Origin: Bacteroidia bacterium
Lineage (GTDB): Bacteria > Bacteroidota > Bacteroidia > AKYH767-A > OLB10
Direction of reading: 5' to 3'
DNA length: 64,000 bases
Assembly (NCBI GenBank): GCA_016788165.1
Contig: JAEUTH010000038.1
Span: 62,001-126,000, forward strand
The first letter of the stretch is position 1; the number at the start of each line of letters is the position of its first letter. The position numbers and the translations under genes were made by a program. The notes below the pieces were generated by a model. It was given only the letters and a program-made list of their open reading frames with translations, did not search any database and had not been told where the DNA came from. Below are positions 51,417 through 60,619 of the stretch, piece after piece.

Positions 51417-52061
51417 ATGACACAAAAAAACATACACCTCTTAATTGCTGACGATCATGTGATTATTAGAAGGGGGTTGCGTTTTTTATTAGAAAGCATG
51501 ACACCTGCTTGTCAAATTGATGAAACAGATTCGCAAAGGGGAATCATTAATGCATTAACATCTAAAATATACACACATTTAATTTTAGATATGCAGATGC
51601 AGGATGGCAATCTGTTAGATATTATTTCAAACATTACCGGTAATTATCCCCAAATTCAGATAATGATTTATACCATGAATTCAGAAGATTTGTATGGCTT
51701 ACGGATGCTTAAATTAGGTGCTCATATTTTTCTTAATAAACAAACGCATGAAACCGATTTAAAACAGGCTTTGCAAGCATTTTTAAATAATCAACCTTAT
51801 GTAAGCAGCCATTTATCCGACTTAATAAATGACAATAAGAAAAGAAAAAACAAAGATGCTTTTGCCAGCCTTTCCGATAGAGAACTTACCGTGCTAAATA
51901 ATATTCTTGCAGGTAAGAGTTTAAAAGAAATTGCTATCAATCTCGACTTAAAAGCAAACACCGTTGCCACTTTTAAAGCCCGGATATTTGACAAATTAGG
52001 CGTTTCTAATCTGATTGACTTAAAAGCAGTAGTTGAAACGTATCAAAGAACCGGTAAATAA
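51417..52061 (+). CDS. Response regulator, NarL/LuxR type
   Basis: A 214-residue DNA-binding response regulator. The receiver has the acidic pair Asp12-Asp13 (IADDHVIIRRG), the phosphoacceptor Asp58 (LILDMQMQDG), Thr86 (YTMNS) and Lys108 (FLNKQ), so all phosphorelay residues are intact. The C-terminal LuxR-type helix-turn-helix begins LSDRELTVLNNILAGKSLKE and contains LKANTVATFKARIFDKLGV. It is followed after 7 nt by the sensor kinase gene, an evident operon. It is divergent from the 15-kb surface-protein gene, which makes that gene a plausible target (inference). Confidence 0.93.
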   Translation: MTQKNIHLLIADDHVIIRRGLRFLLESMTPACQIDETDSQRGIINALTSKIYTHLILDMQMQDGNLLDIISNITGNYPQIQIMIYTMNSEDLYGLRMLKLGAHIFLNKQTHETDLKQALQAFLNNQPYVSSHLSDLINDNKKRKNKDAFASLSDRELTVLNNILAGKSLKEIAINLDLKANTVATFKARIFDKLGVSNLIDLKAVVETYQRTGK

Positions 52062-52068
52062 AAGTAAC

Positions 52069-55000
52069 ATGCTTAAATGGTTGTGTCTGGTTCTTTTAAT
52101 AGCACTCTCAATAAATAATTTGAAGGGGCAAACAGGCTTTCATGTTTTGCATATTGATTCGCGCAAGGGTTTACCACAAAACCACATCCACTATATAACT
52201 TTTGATAAAAATGGTTTTATGTGGGGTTTAAGTGAGATGGGTATTTTTAGATATGATGGCATTCGGTTTACCGAATTTAAAGCCAATAAAAATTCGCAGC
52301 TATTAGATAATAACTATAGTGGTTTTATACAAATGTTTAATGGCGATTTAGCTATTGCCGATATACATGGTGGTGTTATTGAGATTGATTCGGCAAACAT
52401 TACAAAAGTATCCGGCTCAAACATTAACAAACATGAAGTTGTAAAAATAAATGGCCTGTTTCCCGACCTGAATACTTATTCAAGAATATTCAATGCAGAT
52501 AAAACCAATATAAATAAGGATGGTCAGATAGAACTGCCCTTAGTCTATACTTTTAACAAAAGGCAGCATCTGACTGCAAACAACCATAAAGTGTTTTTTT
52601 ATTTGGACAACAAACTATCAGACTCGATTACATTGCCTGATTCAAATTGCAATTGGATCTTTTTAAGCAATCGTTTATTCTATTTCAATAACTCAAATGA
52701 CCTTTTTGAATTAAAATTTGACGCTCCAAATTTTGTTGCAACACAACCCGTTTTTAGTGAAGCTTTAAAAAGAAAAAAAAACGATAAATTAAAAATATTT
52801 ACTAACGATGCTAAAGGCAGTTGCCTGCAAATAAACAACAGTGTTTACTATGTTACTATTGTAAACAATTTAATAGTAAGTAAACTGATAATAGATTCGT
52901 TACCGCAAAGAGTTGACATAACCAATATAATTTATTGCGATAAAAATAAGGCCGCAGTTGTTAGCACAACATCAACCGGAATTTTTATTTATAAAGCACA
53001 ACCTTTTAAAAGTATAATATATAACGGTGCTGACATTAATGCAACCAATTCCTTTTACAGTCAGGTGTATTTAGATAGTACAACCATATTAACCGACTGG
53101 AATCTGGAAGTAAACAGAAATGGAGCACAAAAATCGAAACGCAACATTCATCGCAATTATGAAGAAAACATTTTGCGTCACAATAATTTTCTTTACTACT
53201 GCCATGGTGATAGCCTATTAAAATTCGACTTAAAAACGCATACTAAAAAGTTAGTCAGTTACTCAAAACAAAGTCGGCCTTACACTTTTACAGTACATGC
53301 CGATTCGATAATTGTGGGCTATCGTAAAAAAATTTGTGTATTAAGGCATGATACTATTCAAACATTAATTGATTTTTCGAAGTACCGTTATAGTAATAAC
53401 CCATTCCGGATTTATGTACTTGATAAGGATCACTTGTTTTTTTGTGCTTATAAAGGTGCTTATATCTGTAATTTGCAAACACAAATTATTGACACATTAA
53501 AACCACTACAAAACCAACTGGTGCATAATGCAGAAATGCATCAAGGTTTTTTGATAATCGGCACTTATGCTAATGGTTTTTATCTTTATATAAACAAGCA
53601 GCTAGTAAAAATGCCGCTGGATGAAGCCGGTTATCTTGCAACTACAAACAGTTTTTTAATTGATAGCCAAAATAATATATGGATAGGGACTAATAAGGGC
53701 CTTTATAAAACGGATTTTAATACCTTAATAAAATACTTTTACGACAATACAACAACCGTTTACTACACATACTACAATGAAGATGACGGCATGCTTACGT
53801 CCGAATTTAACGGAGGATGCACTTCATCGGCACTGCAATTAAAAAATGGTTATGCCAGCATGGTTTCTATGAATGGCTTGGTATGGTTTAAGCCCGAGCA
53901 AATGCAACATGCTACACTTAATAACAATATATACATAGACAAAATTTGGTTTGATAATGCGCTTACCGATAAAGCACTTGAAACAATACCCAAACAAACG
54001 GAACATATAAATATTGAACTGGCAACCGCTTATTGGGGTCATCCTCAAAATTTACAGTTAGCGTATCGTATAAAAGGGTTTAGCAAAATTTGGAAACCAA
54101 TAGATGCCGAACGAAAATCTATTTACTTTTACAAACCGCCTGCAGGCAATTATGTTTTAGAAATCAGAAAATGTATTGGTAACAAAGCCAATGAATTTGC
54201 TTTACTTTCTATACCGTTTAGCGTAGAACAGAAACTTGTTGAGTCAAATATTTTTATTGTTGCAATATGCCTTGCTATTTTAACTTTCATTTTGGTGGTG
54301 GTAAAATTAGTTACTCAAAATATTCAACGTAAAAATAGACTACTTGAAAACAAAGTATTGCAACGTACAAATGAATTGCAAGTTGCAAACAACCAGCTAA
54401 AACAATCCATTGTAGCAAAAGATAAACTCATTTCCATTGTATCGCACGAAATTGTAACACCGCTTCGGTTTTTAGCAATGGTAGCCAAACAAACCGGCTC
54501 GAAACCCATGTCAGAAAAAAACTGGCTGCCGGCAATGAATGATATTAAAAATACCAGCGAAAGTTTATATAACAATGCGCAAAACATTCTGAACTGGATT
54601 AAACATCAGAACAAGCGTTTTAATGTTACAATAAACCATATTGCTTTAAGCGGCTTTTGTGATGAAATTACTACGGTATTTAACGAAATGGCGTTTGCTA
54701 AAAACATTCATTTTAAAAATGAAATTGCAGACGATACCATTATCAAATCAGATAAAAATATTTTAGGAATAATTGTAAACAACTTATTTAGCAATGCTGT
54801 AAAATTTACCGAAAATGGCACCATCACAATAACTTGCCAAATGCAAACCGAAAACTTTACGCTCACAATTACCGACACCGGAACCGGTATAAACCAACAA
54901 CAAATGAATCGGATTCACGGTATCATCCAAAAAAACAATACAGAGGTTTCGTTTCACTCCGATAGCAGTGGCAATAATGGCTTGGGGTATTTAATAATTG

Positions 55001-55092
55001 TTGATTTGCTGTCGCTTTTAAATGGCAGCATAGCTATAAGCAGTAAATTAAACGAAGGAACCAAAGTAACTTTAACATTACCTATACAGTAA
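52069..55092 (+). CDS. Sensor histidine kinase with periplasmic beta-propeller (Reg_prop/Y_Y_Y)
   Basis: The start at 52069 (MLKWLCLVLLIALS) gives a signal peptide; the frame is open slightly farther upstream inside the regulator gene. The 1007-residue product has a periplasmic two-component propeller (GLPQNHIHYITFDKNGFMWG, NNIWIGTNKGLYKTDFNTL), a Y_Y_Y-like domain (LAYRIKGFSKIWKP), a transmembrane helix near 735-760, a HisKA domain with phosphoacceptor His793 in VSHEIVTPLRF, and a HATPase with N-box NNLFSNAVKFTENG, G1 DTGTGI and G2 NGLGYLIIV. It has no receiver and no AraC domain, so it is not a hybrid HTCS. By family, the propeller may sense a glycan or another extracellular ligand. Confidence 0.92.
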   Translation: MLKWLCLVLLIALSINNLKGQTGFHVLHIDSRKGLPQNHIHYITFDKNGFMWGLSEMGIFRYDGIRFTEFKANKNSQLLDNNYSGFIQMFNGDLAIADIHGGVIEIDSANITKVSGSNINKHEVVKINGLFPDLNTYSRIFNADKTNINKDGQIELPLVYTFNKRQHLTANNHKVFFYLDNKLSDSITLPDSNCNWIFLSNRLFYFNNSNDLFELKFDAPNFVATQPVFSEALKRKKNDKLKIFTNDAKGSCLQINNSVYYVTIVNNLIVSKLIIDSLPQRVDITNIIYCDKNKAAVVSTTSTGIFIYKAQPFKSIIYNGADINATNSFYSQVYLDSTTILTDWNLEVNRNGAQKSKRNIHRNYEENILRHNNFLYYCHGDSLLKFDLKTHTKKLVSYSKQSRPYTFTVHADSIIVGYRKKICVLRHDTIQTLIDFSKYRYSNNPFRIYVLDKDHLFFCAYKGAYICNLQTQIIDTLKPLQNQLVHNAEMHQGFLIIGTYANGFYLYINKQLVKMPLDEAGYLATTNSFLIDSQNNIWIGTNKGLYKTDFNTLIKYFYDNTTTVYYTYYNEDDGMLTSEFNGGCTSSALQLKNGYASMVSMNGLVWFKPEQMQHATLNNNIYIDKIWFDNALTDKALETIPKQTEHINIELATAYWGHPQNLQLAYRIKGFSKIWKPIDAERKSIYFYKPPAGNYVLEIRKCIGNKANEFALLSIPFSVEQKLVESNIFIVAICLAILTFILVVVKLVTQNIQRKNRLLENKVLQRTNELQVANNQLKQSIVAKDKLISIVSHEIVTPLRFLAMVAKQTGSKPMSEKNWLPAMNDIKNTSESLYNNAQNILNWIKHQNKRFNVTINHIALSGFCDEITTVFNEMAFAKNIHFKNEIADDTIIKSDKNILGIIVNNLFSNAVKFTENGTITITCQMQTENFTLTITDTGTGINQQQMNRIHGIIQKNNTEVSFHSDSSGNNGLGYLIIVDLLSLLNGSIAISSKLNEGTKVTLTLPIQ

Positions 55093-55119
55093 CTGTTACA
55101 GTGTGTATTAATTACGCAA

Positions 55120-56163
55120 CTACTTTACTTCTTTAAGCATTAATAAATACGTTGGAAAATGGTCGCTATAACCTGCTATGTAAATATTAAAATCGTAGGT
55201 GCGTTTTGCATAACCTTTATATCGGCCTGTTTGCTGCAACATAAACTGCTTCTTAAAAATCATTGCTTTCTGAAAATGAAACCCTGTTTGTTTGGTATCT
55301 AACCAGGCTTTTGAAACAATAATCTGATCAAATAAATTCCAGGCATCGTTATAAGCTAAGGTGCCAATACCATTTTTGTATAAATCAACCCAGGGATTAA
55401 AAAACCCTCCTTCTTTTACCTTTTCCAGATCACCGGTTGCTCCAATTACATGCGTAACACTGGGGCTAACCGGGTCGTCATTTAAATCGCCCATGAGTAC
55501 AATTTTGGCTTGTAAATTTACTTTCAATATCGAATCCATTTTTGCCTTGGCAACACTTGCAGCTAATGCACGCCATGGTGCGCTGGCCTCTTCGCCTCCC
55601 CGTCTGGATGGCCAATGGTTAACAAACACGTGCATGTCTTCCCCATCAAGCAAGCCATTAACGTATAAAATATCGCGCGTTTTGCGGGCTGTGCCATCAT
55701 CATTTTTTAATGGCACATTAAGGCTTTCGCTATAAAGTGGTTTAAAATATTTTGGGTTGTACAACATAGCCACATCCACACCACGTTCGTCAGGCGAATG
55801 GTAATGCACGGTTTGCCAGTTTCGTTTTTTAAGTTTATGTGTTTGCGCCAAATCTTTAAGTACTTGCTCATTTTCAACTTCGGCAACGCCCATTATTGCA
55901 GCACCATCGGGTGTATAGTCGGTTCCTATTTGTGATAGGACATCTGATAAATGCTCCAACTTATCCAGATATACTTTTGGGGTATAATTTTTTTGACCTT
56001 CGGGTGTAAACTCTTCATCATTTACCAACGGATCATTAATCGTATCGTATAAGTTTTCTAAATTATAAAAGCCGATAACGGCTACCTTATACTTTTTATC
56101 CTGGCCACTAGCAATCAGTACCAGAAAAAATCCAAAAAACAATAAACAATTACGTAACAACAT
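55120..56163 (-). CDS. Secreted endonuclease/exonuclease/phosphatase-family protein
   Basis: A 347-residue exported protein of the EEP superfamily, which includes DNase I-like nucleases and phosphodiesterases. The signal peptide is MLLRNCLLFFGFFLVLIASG. The core motifs are in order: FYNLENLYDT (Asn), MGVAEVEN (metal-binding Glu), VNHWPSRRGG (His), LMGDLNDDP (Asp/Asn) and the catalytic GYSDHFP near the C-terminus. All expected metal and catalytic residues are present. It is divergent from the TonB receptor gene, with which it may form a nucleic-acid or phosphate scavenging locus (inference). The promoter box is at 56180-56187. Confidence 0.9.
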   Translation of the reverse strand: MLLRNCLLFFGFFLVLIASGQDKKYKVAVIGFYNLENLYDTINDPLVNDEEFTPEGQKNYTPKVYLDKLEHLSDVLSQIGTDYTPDGAAIMGVAEVENEQVLKDLAQTHKLKKRNWQTVHYHSPDERGVDVAMLYNPKYFKPLYSESLNVPLKNDDGTARKTRDILYVNGLLDGEDMHVFVNHWPSRRGGEEASAPWRALAASVAKAKMDSILKVNLQAKIVLMGDLNDDPVSPSVTHVIGATGDLEKVKEGGFFNPWVDLYKNGIGTLAYNDAWNLFDQIIVSKAWLDTKQTGFHFQKAMIFKKQFMLQQTGRYKGYAKRTYDFNIYIAGYSDHFPTYLLMLKEVK

Positions 56164-56179
56164 ATTTAGGTATTTGCAG

Positions 56180-56187
56180 CAAACATA
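56180..56187 (-). promoter_or_regulatory. Candidate -7 box for the EEP-family gene
   Basis: The reverse strand reads TATGTTTG (TAnnTTTG), with 16 nt between it and the ATG at 56163. Confidence 0.5.
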
Positions 56188-56325
56188 TAAAAGCCATTAC
56201 ATTGAACTAAAAAATTTTTGTATAATCTGGCAGCTGCTAATTCTTATCAATATCATCTTGTTTTATTAAGGTTTTGGTAACCATATTTAATATTACTTTG
56301 CCGCCCATTTAACTGATTTGAATTT

Positions 56326-59091
56326 ATGTTTAAAAAATACTTGCTATTAATTTTAGGGCTTTTGGTTTTTGAAACCCTATATGCGCAAAATGCATTGTTA
56401 AAAGGCGTTTTGATAGACGAAGAACATAACACGATTATTACCAAAGCCACCGTTAGTTTAAGGGGCACATCCTATGTTGCCGAAGTAAATGCCAATGGTT
56501 ATTTTGAAATAAAAGAGTTGCCTTACGGTAGCTATACCTTGCTTATTGAAGCCAATGCTTTTATTGATTATAATAAAGATGTGGTTATAAATAAAGCTGT
56601 GGTTGATTTAGGTAATTTGGCTTTACAACATGCTAACCCACAAGAAACCACACAAGATATACCGGTAGTTACCCTCACCGAAAGCGATTTAAAAGACAAT
56701 GGTTCGCAAAACGTTGCAAGCAGTTTATCGGCAAGTCGTGATGCATTTTTATCGGCCATTACTTTTTCGTTTTCAGTGGCACGTTTTCAGGCACGTGGCT
56801 ATGATAATGATAACGTACCCACGTATATGAATGGCGCACCCATGCAGGACTTAACCTCGGGACGTACACAATTTTTTACCTGGACAGGGTTAAATGATGT
56901 AATGCGTGGCCGCGAAAATACGTATGGCTTGGCCGCAGGCACGTATGCATTTGGTGGTGTTGGCGGATCGTTTTTTATTGACTCGCGCGCCTCACATCAA
57001 CGCAAACAATTTCAAGTGAGTTTTGCCAAAGGCAACCGTAGCTACGACAATCGTTTAATGGCTACATACGGTAGCGGTTTGTTAAAAGGTGGTTGGAGCG
57101 TGGCTGCAACTTTTTCGCGCAGGTGGGCTGACGAAGGTTATGTAAAAGGTACTTTTTATGATGGTACTTCTTACTTCTTATCCGTTGAAAAAATAATAAA
57201 CAACAAACACTTTCTTTCGCTTACGGGCTTTGGCGCACCGGTAACTAATGGCCGTACATCGCCCGCTGTACAAGAAATGCTCGACCTTGCCGGCACTAAC
57301 TATTACAATGCCAACTGGGGTTATCAAAACGGCAAAGTGCGTAACGTAAGTGTAGCACAAAATCACTTACCTACAGCCATATTAAGTTGGGAATGGAAAC
57401 CAACCCCAACATCAAACCTGATGACTGCCATAAGCACCGTTAACGGTAAAAGTAAAGTATCTGCTTTCGACTGGTTTAATGCAACCGATCCGCGAGCCGA
57501 TTTTTATCGCAAATTGCCCAGTTTTATTGAAGACAGTGCAACGGCTGCTCAGGTTGCGCAACTGTTACGCGATAACGAAGCCGAGCGTCAAATTAAATGG
57601 GATGAATTATATCACACCAACTATAACAGCATTGCCACCATTTATAATGTTGATGGCATTGCCGGAAATAACGTTACCGGTGTACGTTCCAGGTATATTG
57701 TAGAAGATCGCATCACCAAAATAAATAAACTTAATTTCAATACATACTATAACAACATTATAAACGACAAGCTAACACTTACTGCCGGTGCTACACATCA
57801 AAGGCAAAACAGTGCTTTTTACAAGGAAGTTAACGATTTATTGGGAGGCGAATTTTATGTTGATTACAATCAGTTTGCCGAGCAAGATTATCCGGGCAAC
57901 ACCGATGCATTACAAAACGATTTAAATAACCCCAACCGCATTTTAAAAGTAGGCGATAAGTTTGGCTACCATTATGTAGCACATGTAAATCGAACCAATG
58001 CATGGATACAACCCCAGTTAAAACTTAATAAGGTTGATTTATTTATTGCATTAGATGTTTCGCATACAGCATTTTATCGCGATGGCAAAGTACGTAACGG
58101 TATTTTTAGCGAAAACTCTTATGGCAAATCCGATAAACAAAGCTTTACCAATGCAGCCATTAAAGGCGGTGCTACTTATAAAATTAATGGGCGTAATTAT
58201 GTATTTGCCAATGTAGCCACGCTTACACGTGCACCCCTTTTCGAAAACGCATTTGTATCGGCACGCACACGCAACAGTATTATTGACAACTTAACGGACG
58301 AAAAAATAACTTCGGTTGAAGGTGGTTATATGCTTAAAGCGCCCAAACTTAAAGCACGCGTTGTTGGTTACTACACGCAATTTAACGATGGCGTTAATGT
58401 GATGAGTTTTTATCATGACGATTTCCGAACGTTTGTAAACTACTCGTTAACCAATATTGATAAAGTTAACACCGGTTTAGAATTGGCAGTTGATGCAAAT
58501 TTAGGCAAAGGTTTTAGCGCTGTTGCTGTAGCTTCTATAGGCCAAAACCGTTATACATCGCGGCAGTTTGGAACGCTTACACAAGACAACAGCGACACCG
58601 TACTTGCCAGCGAAACTATTTACATTAAAAATTTTAAAGTTGGTGGTACACAAGCCGCTTATATGTTGGGCATATCATATCGCTCACCTAAATTTTGGTT
58701 CTTAAGTTTAAATGTAAATTATTTCGATAAAATTTTTGTAGAAGCCAACCCGGCTCGCAGAACACAAGCTGCTGTTGATTTAGTGGACCCACAAAGCGAA
58801 AACTGGGACAAAATTATTAACCAACAACAACTTGACGGACAACTAACAGTTGATTTCTTTGGTGGCTATTCTTACAAGCTAAATAATAAATTTAAAAACT
58901 TAAAACGTCAATCGTTTATTGTTCTAAACATTGGTGTAAACAACTTGCTAAACAACACCGATTTCAGAACCAGTGGTTTCGAGCAATTACGCTACGACTT
59001 TAATGATAAAAACCCCGAAAAATTTCCGGCAAAATATTTTTACAGTTTCGGAACAACCTTTTTTGCCAACCTCACTTTACGTTTCAATTAA
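56326..59091 (+). CDS. TonB-dependent outer-membrane receptor
   Basis: A 921-residue outer-membrane receptor. The signal peptide ends at LYAQ (21). Residues 22-100 are a CarboxypepD_reg-like domain (LLKGVLIDEEHNTIITKATV). The plug follows (PVVTLTESDLKDNG, VASSLSASRDAFLSAITFSF, ARGYDNDNVPTYMNGAPMQD). The rest is a 22-strand type barrel (LKARVVGYYTQFNDGVNVMS, FGTTFFANLTLRFN) ending in an aromatic-rich strand. No SusD gene follows; the next gene is a DUF5689 lipoprotein 33 nt downstream. The substrate is unknown; the nuclease-like neighbours suggest products of nucleic-acid or phosphodiester breakdown. A TATTACTTTG near-match lies at 56291-56300. Confidence 0.92.
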   Translation: MFKKYLLLILGLLVFETLYAQNALLKGVLIDEEHNTIITKATVSLRGTSYVAEVNANGYFEIKELPYGSYTLLIEANAFIDYNKDVVINKAVVDLGNLALQHANPQETTQDIPVVTLTESDLKDNGSQNVASSLSASRDAFLSAITFSFSVARFQARGYDNDNVPTYMNGAPMQDLTSGRTQFFTWTGLNDVMRGRENTYGLAAGTYAFGGVGGSFFIDSRASHQRKQFQVSFAKGNRSYDNRLMATYGSGLLKGGWSVAATFSRRWADEGYVKGTFYDGTSYFLSVEKIINNKHFLSLTGFGAPVTNGRTSPAVQEMLDLAGTNYYNANWGYQNGKVRNVSVAQNHLPTAILSWEWKPTPTSNLMTAISTVNGKSKVSAFDWFNATDPRADFYRKLPSFIEDSATAAQVAQLLRDNEAERQIKWDELYHTNYNSIATIYNVDGIAGNNVTGVRSRYIVEDRITKINKLNFNTYYNNIINDKLTLTAGATHQRQNSAFYKEVNDLLGGEFYVDYNQFAEQDYPGNTDALQNDLNNPNRILKVGDKFGYHYVAHVNRTNAWIQPQLKLNKVDLFIALDVSHTAFYRDGKVRNGIFSENSYGKSDKQSFTNAAIKGGATYKINGRNYVFANVATLTRAPLFENAFVSARTRNSIIDNLTDEKITSVEGGYMLKAPKLKARVVGYYTQFNDGVNVMSFYHDDFRTFVNYSLTNIDKVNTGLELAVDANLGKGFSAVAVASIGQNRYTSRQFGTLTQDNSDTVLASETIYIKNFKVGGTQAAYMLGISYRSPKFWFLSLNVNYFDKIFVEANPARRTQAAVDLVDPQSENWDKIINQQQLDGQLTVDFFGGYSYKLNNKFKNLKRQSFIVLNIGVNNLLNNTDFRTSGFEQLRYDFNDKNPEKFPAKYFYSFGTTFFANLTLRFN

Positions 59092-59124
59092 TATAAACAT
59101 TTGCTTAGTATAAAATCACATTGC

Positions 59125-60534
59125 ATGAAAAGCTTTATTAAATCATTAACCGGTTTGCTATTTATTTTAATGATGTCGGGTGTTACATCCTGTGTAAAAA
59201 AAGAATATGACGAACCACCAACCGATGGTACCAACCCCAACATTACAGTTACGCATACCATTGCCCAAATAAAAGCAATGTATGCCGGCACACCTTTGCG
59301 TATCGACTCCGATTATGTTATAAGTGGTGTGGTAATAGCCGATGATAAATCGGGCAATTTTTATAAATCTGTAGTCATTCAAGACTCAACAGCCGGTATC
59401 GCTATCAGGTTAGATCAGAGTGATTTTTACACCGATTTTCCGGCAGGCAGGTTGTTATTCATCAAATGTAAAGGCCTATATATTGGCGATTATGGCGGCC
59501 TGATTCAAATGGGAGGTTATGTAGATAACAGCGGCAGTACACCCAGTGTTGAACCGATACCCAATTCGCTTATCAGCAGTATTATTTTAAAAGGTACGTA
59601 TAATATGCCCGTTACACCAAAGGTGGTTACCATCAATCAGCTTACCAGCAACTTACAAAACACGTTAATTCAGCTTAACGATGTACAGTTTGCAAACAGC
59701 GATTTGGGTAAAACCTATGCCGATGCAGTAAATCAAATGTCGGCCAACCGCACTGTTGAAGACTGTAATGGCAATACAACCATATTGCGCAGCAGTGGCT
59801 TTGCATTGTTTGCATCACAAGTATTGCCTGCTAAAAAAGGTAAATTGGTTGCAGTGTATCAGGAGTTTAATGGCGATGCACAATTGCTGATACGCGATGT
59901 AACTGATGTAATGTTTGATTCGGCACGCTGTGGCTCTACACCACCAACGGGCGCTATGGATTTAAATGACTTTAGAGCTGCATTTGCCACCAGTAGTACC
60001 TGCCCTTCGGTTACAGTTAAAGGCATTGTTATTTCCGACAGAGCTAATGGCAATATAGACAGCAAAAACTTAGTAATACAAGATAGTACCGGTGGTATAA
60101 CGGTGCGGTTTACAGCAGCACATAGTTTTAATAAAGGCGATGAGGTAGAAGTAGTAGCGGCAGGCTTATCGTTTAATGAGTTTAATGGCTTACTTCAAAT
60201 AAACAATGCCCCGTTAACTAATGCTACATTTAAAAGCAGTGGCAATAATGTTACACCACGCATTGCAACATTTGCACAAATAAATACCAATGCCGAGGCA
60301 TGGGAATCAACGCTAATTCAAATAAATACAGTATCGTTTCCGTCAAGTGGTGGCAATTATTCAGGCACCGTTACATTAACCGATGCATCGGGCACCATGC
60401 CATTATACACGCGTACCGGAGCCACTTTTGCAAATACAGCATATCCCAATACCGGTACACACAGTGTAACAGCCGTATTATACCCATTTAATGGGCCACA
60501 GCTAACCATACGCAGCACTACAGATGTGCAATAA
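59125..60534 (+). CDS. DUF5689 lipoprotein with two OB-like modules
   Basis: A 469-residue lipoprotein from the ATG at 59125; the frame is open to 59101, but only a TTG is there. The signal MKSFIKSLTGLLFILMMSGV ends in TSC, an acceptable lipobox. The DUF5689-type region (about 35-265) includes DYVISGVVIADDKSGNFYKS and VIQDSTAGIAIRL. A second copy follows (about 280-390): VTVKGIVISDRANGNIDSKN and VIQDSTGGITVRF. Both look like OB-fold beta-barrels. It follows the TonB receptor by 33 nt, in the place a SusD would take, so it is probably a surface partner of the receptor. The ligand is not known. Confidence 0.88.
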   Translation: MKSFIKSLTGLLFILMMSGVTSCVKKEYDEPPTDGTNPNITVTHTIAQIKAMYAGTPLRIDSDYVISGVVIADDKSGNFYKSVVIQDSTAGIAIRLDQSDFYTDFPAGRLLFIKCKGLYIGDYGGLIQMGGYVDNSGSTPSVEPIPNSLISSIILKGTYNMPVTPKVVTINQLTSNLQNTLIQLNDVQFANSDLGKTYADAVNQMSANRTVEDCNGNTTILRSSGFALFASQVLPAKKGKLVAVYQEFNGDAQLLIRDVTDVMFDSARCGSTPPTGAMDLNDFRAAFATSSTCPSVTVKGIVISDRANGNIDSKNLVIQDSTGGITVRFTAAHSFNKGDEVEVVAAGLSFNEFNGLLQINNAPLTNATFKSSGNNVTPRIATFAQINTNAEAWESTLIQINTVSFPSSGGNYSGTVTLTDASGTMPLYTRTGATFANTAYPNTGTHSVTAVLYPFNGPQLTIRSTTDVQ

Positions 60535-60549
60535 ATAGCAACACTTAAT

Positions 60550-60582
60550 AAGAAAAGCGCGTCAAATTGATGCGCTTTTCTT
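60550..60582 (+). terminator. Rho-independent terminator after the receptor/DUF5689 unit
   Basis: A perfect 11-bp stem (AAGAAAAGCGC / GCGCTTTTCTT) with an 11-nt loop, ending in a T-rich arm. It separates the following secreted PLD-like gene, which therefore has its own promoter or depends on read-through. Confidence 0.85.
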
Positions 60583-60619
60583 TTGAATACATTCTTGTTA
60601 CACTTACTATATAGGACTA

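Noticed and set aside
51417-55092. Hybrid two-component system (HTCS) as in polysaccharide loci
   Set aside because: The kinase has no receiver or AraC domain fused to it; the regulator is a separate NarL-type protein.
56326-60534. SusC/SusD pair
   Set aside because: The receptor is followed by a DUF5689 beta-rich lipoprotein, not a helical SusD; no glycoside hydrolase is nearby.
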